A stretch of 64,000 nt of DNA from positions 95,014 to 159,013 of the forward strand of contig QNGE01000886.1 in assembly GCA_008508345.1 (NCBI GenBank). The letters are read 5' to 3'. This stretch comes from Paragonimus westermani. Taxonomy: Eukaryota; Platyhelminthes; Trematoda; Plagiorchiida; Troglotrematidae. The notes beneath the pieces are model-generated. The model was not told where the DNA came from. It ran no database searches and saw only the letters and a program-made list of their open reading frames with translations. This document shows, in pieces, positions 61,291-64,000 of the stretch. The position numbers and the translations under genes were made by a program. The first letter of the stretch is position 1. Each line of letters begins with the position of its first letter.

Positions 61291-61700
61291 TCAGCATGAT
61301 ACTCTCTTATGAACCCGCTGGTTGATCTCAGCGCCAAGTACAGAGTTGCTCAACAGTATAGATCCCAAACAATGAGTCTCAATCACTTCCGCAGTATGCT
61401 CACAACGCATGCTCATAGAGTTTATAATTTTCAAACTAGCTATTAATCGGACGTCTGCATTTGTATGCGCAAGATTACGAAATCGACTGCGTGAAACTTC
61501 CACAAGGTGTGCTTTCGTGACAGCAACGTCTGCAAACATCGTGCATTCCGCCCGGATTTTCAGGACGTTGTAATTTGCTACTGCAGATACACACTGTTGA
61601 AAGCTTCAAGTTATCTTTCAGATTGGCCTGAACTACATCGTTTGAAGTTTGGAACTCCGCGACTGCATGATTGAGGGTCAGTTAAAAAATGGATTTGATC
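61291..61700 (-). pseudogene. non-LTR retrotransposon reverse transcriptase fragment
   Basis: The minus-strand frame 61539-61291 contains FADV at its start, matching the F/Y-A-D-D catalytic box with the second Asp changed to Val. It continues with ASLKIINSMSM, corresponding to the 'GLKIN-x-KT-x-M' box, and CLGSILLSNSVLGAEINQRV, corresponding to the conserved 'YLGS-x-LS-x-S-x-L-x-x-EIN-x-RI' box after the RT of LINEs. Spacing between the boxes is shorter than usual, indicating a deletion. The region upstream (61540-61700) is too decayed to read. The clade (RTE-like or another) cannot be fixed from this piece. Confidence 0.55.
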
Positions 61701-61704
61701 CGCT

Positions 61705-63185
61705 GAACACCAAGAAGGTTTTTGGGAAGGCTGCACTATGTTGGATGCACCACTGAGACAATCGCTGGAGGATGCGAACAGTCTAAGAAGTCTGGGTGTG
61801 TATTCATTTCAAGTAAGCTGCGTTTAATGACCTCTTTTGTTTACTGGCGCCCAATTTCTTCATTAAACCAGTAAAACTGATGGTCAGTTGGCATCTTTGC
61901 TCACCGCGGTAAGTTGAGGCTGACGAATAGTAGTAGCATTATATCAGTTGTCTCCATCCAACACCTGCATCCCTATTTGCGCGATTGTTGCCCTCGAGTA
62001 ACATTTAAATCAGGCCTGGTAGAAACCACACAGGTGTCATTATTCTGGCGACAGTCATTAAGGAAATATTTGCCAGTTTTCGTTTGTTGCGATCTTTTGT
62101 TTATGAAAACAGCAGTATGAAAGGCTGTCCCGGAGAGTAGGCTTGTTTCACATAACAGTCAGGAAGAGGCTGCTAGAGGTGAACATCTAGATTAAGACAT
62201 CTTGACAGACTTGGTCGTTTTCAGCTGCGTGTGGTCACAACTTGAAGACCTACAGCTAACAAGGCAAGCTATGGCTCTGCAGGACAGATCAGCAGTGGAT
62301 AGGTCAAACAGTTCCCCCATGTCAGAAAAGCTGCTGATGATTTAAAATGAAGCCTCAACGAATCTGCTTTCACGTGAGTACAGCGATGTGCAACTGAGCT
62401 ATCCTTTTTTGTGCCTGTTGGCGATGACCGTACTGATGGTCTACTTGAGTGCTGCAGCTCTTCTGAGCAGTGGTCCGGGAAACTGAATGACTGCTACAAC
62501 GTATCAGGTACATTGTCAAGCTTAGCAGCGAGCAGAATATTCCAACGGACGCTTAGACGCCAGTTACTCACGTACTGTTAATTGGACATCATTTCCAGCT
62601 CTTTTCACTGTGACAAATCGGAGTGGACGGTTTATTTTCTCCTGCGGAAATTTACTTTTTCAATAGGTCTAGTTTCAGGCTGGCAGCTGTGACCTCAAAT
62701 AGTCGAGTTTTTACCGTCTCCTCTCCATCAGCTATATGCACATTGGTTGCTGTAAGGAGGTCACTCGATTTTTATTCTATGCAAGTATGTCGGTAATTAT
62801 TCAGTGTATGACGAATAGAGCTCGCATTAAGCGTGATCTTTCGCTAATAATTCCAACACTTGAGTGGTCTATACACTTGCACTGCAAGCAATTTTTTCTG
62901 CCACTTGTGGACTGACTAGTATTCTAATGTTCTCTCTCACATTCTAATTTCTAAATGAAGACGATTAACATCAGCTAACTGTTATGATTTTATAAACGAA
63001 ACTATAGTCTAGTAGCATTTGGCAGTTGCACTTAGAATACTGTGAATCACGGAGGGAGTGGAGTAAACTAGTAAAATTACTGGGAATCAGAATTACAGAT
63101 TGCGCAACAGTTCCAACGGACTTCAACTTTCGCATTCACTAAGACCACTTAACTGTCCACCTTCAAAACGTAGATCTGGAATCGA
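61705..63185. other. non-coding stretch
   Basis: No family was recognised. Open frames are at or below about 70 codons. Confidence 0.35.
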
Positions 63186-63189
63186 TTGA

Positions 63190-63420
63190 TGCATTCAATT
63201 ATAACGACCTGGATTTGAACCCCGATCTCGCTTTCATGCGACACTCTTGATGATTAGTGGCTTGACTTCGGATATGGCAGATTTCCTCACCTAAATGCTA
63301 ACGCATGTTTGCTTGGAAGTAGTACGTAGATTGTCCAGTTTGCTCAGCCGGATGCCCGATGAGTGTCCTGTTAACTCCAGCCGATAACCCCACGAGTAAG
63401 ACTTCTCATCAATTTCAATT
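63190..63420 (-). repeat. degenerate SINE copy, minus strand
   Basis: On the minus strand the leader blocks GTGGGGTTATCGGCTGGAGT and TAACAGGACACTCATCGGGC are present. The tRNA-related head follows, with a B-box-like GGTTCAAATCC. The order and sense match the full SINE. The 3' body is lost. Confidence 0.6.
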
Positions 63421-63424
63421 CACT

Positions 63425-64000
63425 TGTCCCATAGTATGGGGTGATATGATATAAGGGATTTGAAGACATTTCCGTGAAATTCATTACAACGTAGTGTGTG
63501 TCAGGGATTCAAAAAGCTTAACAATGGGACTAGGCAAATAAGTGACGACCTGTACACTGGTTGAGTACACATATCGCTAAGTTACTGAATGTGATGATGT
63601 AACATCAGCAATAAAAGAACGCGGTAAAGATGTTCAACAGAAAGTGACCGTGAAACACGGCCATTGAAATTATTCTTTAGATAATGGCAAACACATTGAA
63701 GTAGTTGTCCATTAGACACACGAACAGACGGACACATGATATTAGGTTTCCGTTTTGTTCCCATTCTGAGGCAGTTTTAACATAACGACAGGACACTTTG
63801 AAAGACTTAACAGATGAAGCAGATTGTCCAGTAGAGCAGTCAACATCTAGTCAATAAGATGTATTTGATTAAAAATTACTGTCCTGAATTAACAGGATGT
63901 TAAATAAATTGGAAGTAGCGATTAGAATACTGCATACTAAGGAATAACAAATCACCAGCGAGTTGGGATGCAGCCTGGTCTGAGGTATGGTCGGGTTAAC
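63425..64000. other. non-coding stretch
   Basis: Nothing was recognised up to the window end. Confidence 0.35.

Noticed and set aside
1..64000. CRISPR array, rRNA genes, bacterial operons, phage or plasmid modules
   Set aside because: No regularly spaced short repeats, no rRNA-like conserved blocks and no runs of long co-oriented frames were seen. The sequence has eukaryotic repeat content.

Overview
This window looks like non-genic DNA from a eukaryote, most likely a flatworm of the digenean trematode type. The base composition is AT-rich, there are no operons, open frames are short, and the recognisable content is retroelement debris. The trematode assignment is an inference. It rests on several Penelope-like retroelements (reverse transcriptase plus GIY-YIG endonuclease) and a tRNA-derived SINE family. 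No complete protein-coding gene was recognised. A few short open frames next to splice-like signals are listed as weak exon candidates.

Layout. 1-1040 is richer in CpG than the rest and holds a small GC-rich islet near 740-935. 6.87-8.16 kb holds copies of the SINE, including a full-length unit preceded by an inverted piece of itself. 10.37-11.98 kb is Penelope-like element A (minus strand, decayed, inverted arms). 13.3-16.5 kb has degenerate SINE pieces. 20.58-20.96 kb and 33.66-34.05 kb are two copies of an unnamed dispersed repeat. 24.62-27.11 kb is Penelope-like element B (plus strand, about 2.5 kb). It is the longest copy, flanked by inverted arms of about 190 bp and interrupted by a palindromic repeat insertion. 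27.12-28.33 kb is a separate inverted repeat pair. 36.97-37.35 kb is a minus-strand SINE. 45.25-46.61 kb is Penelope-like element C (minus strand, least decayed). Its coding frame is broken only by two in-frame stops, it has inverted arms, and a 12-bp target-site duplication flanks it. 49.16-49.45 kb is an endonuclease-end fragment of a fourth Penelope-like element, D. 53.94-55.64 kb is bounded by a 103-bp inverted repeat with two mismatches. 54.6, 57.0-57.6 and 63.2-63.4 kb hold further SINE copies. 61.29-61.70 kb holds a decayed non-LTR reverse transcriptase fragment.

The most interesting content is the architecture of the Penelope-like elements. All three longer copies carry inverted terminal arms. 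The arm of element C contains a hammerhead-ribozyme-like core (CTGATGA, GAA and flanking stems I and III). A second arm family, at 26.3, 33.4 and 47.7 kb, carries a CTGAGGA, 7-bp stem and GAAAC arrangement on the minus strand. Hammerhead motifs in Penelope-like terminal repeats are established knowledge; the particular pairings here were read by eye. Two SINE loci share the same unusual inverted-fragment-then-full-unit organisation. All alignments were made by eye, so boundaries are approximate to about 5-20 bases unless stated to be exact.
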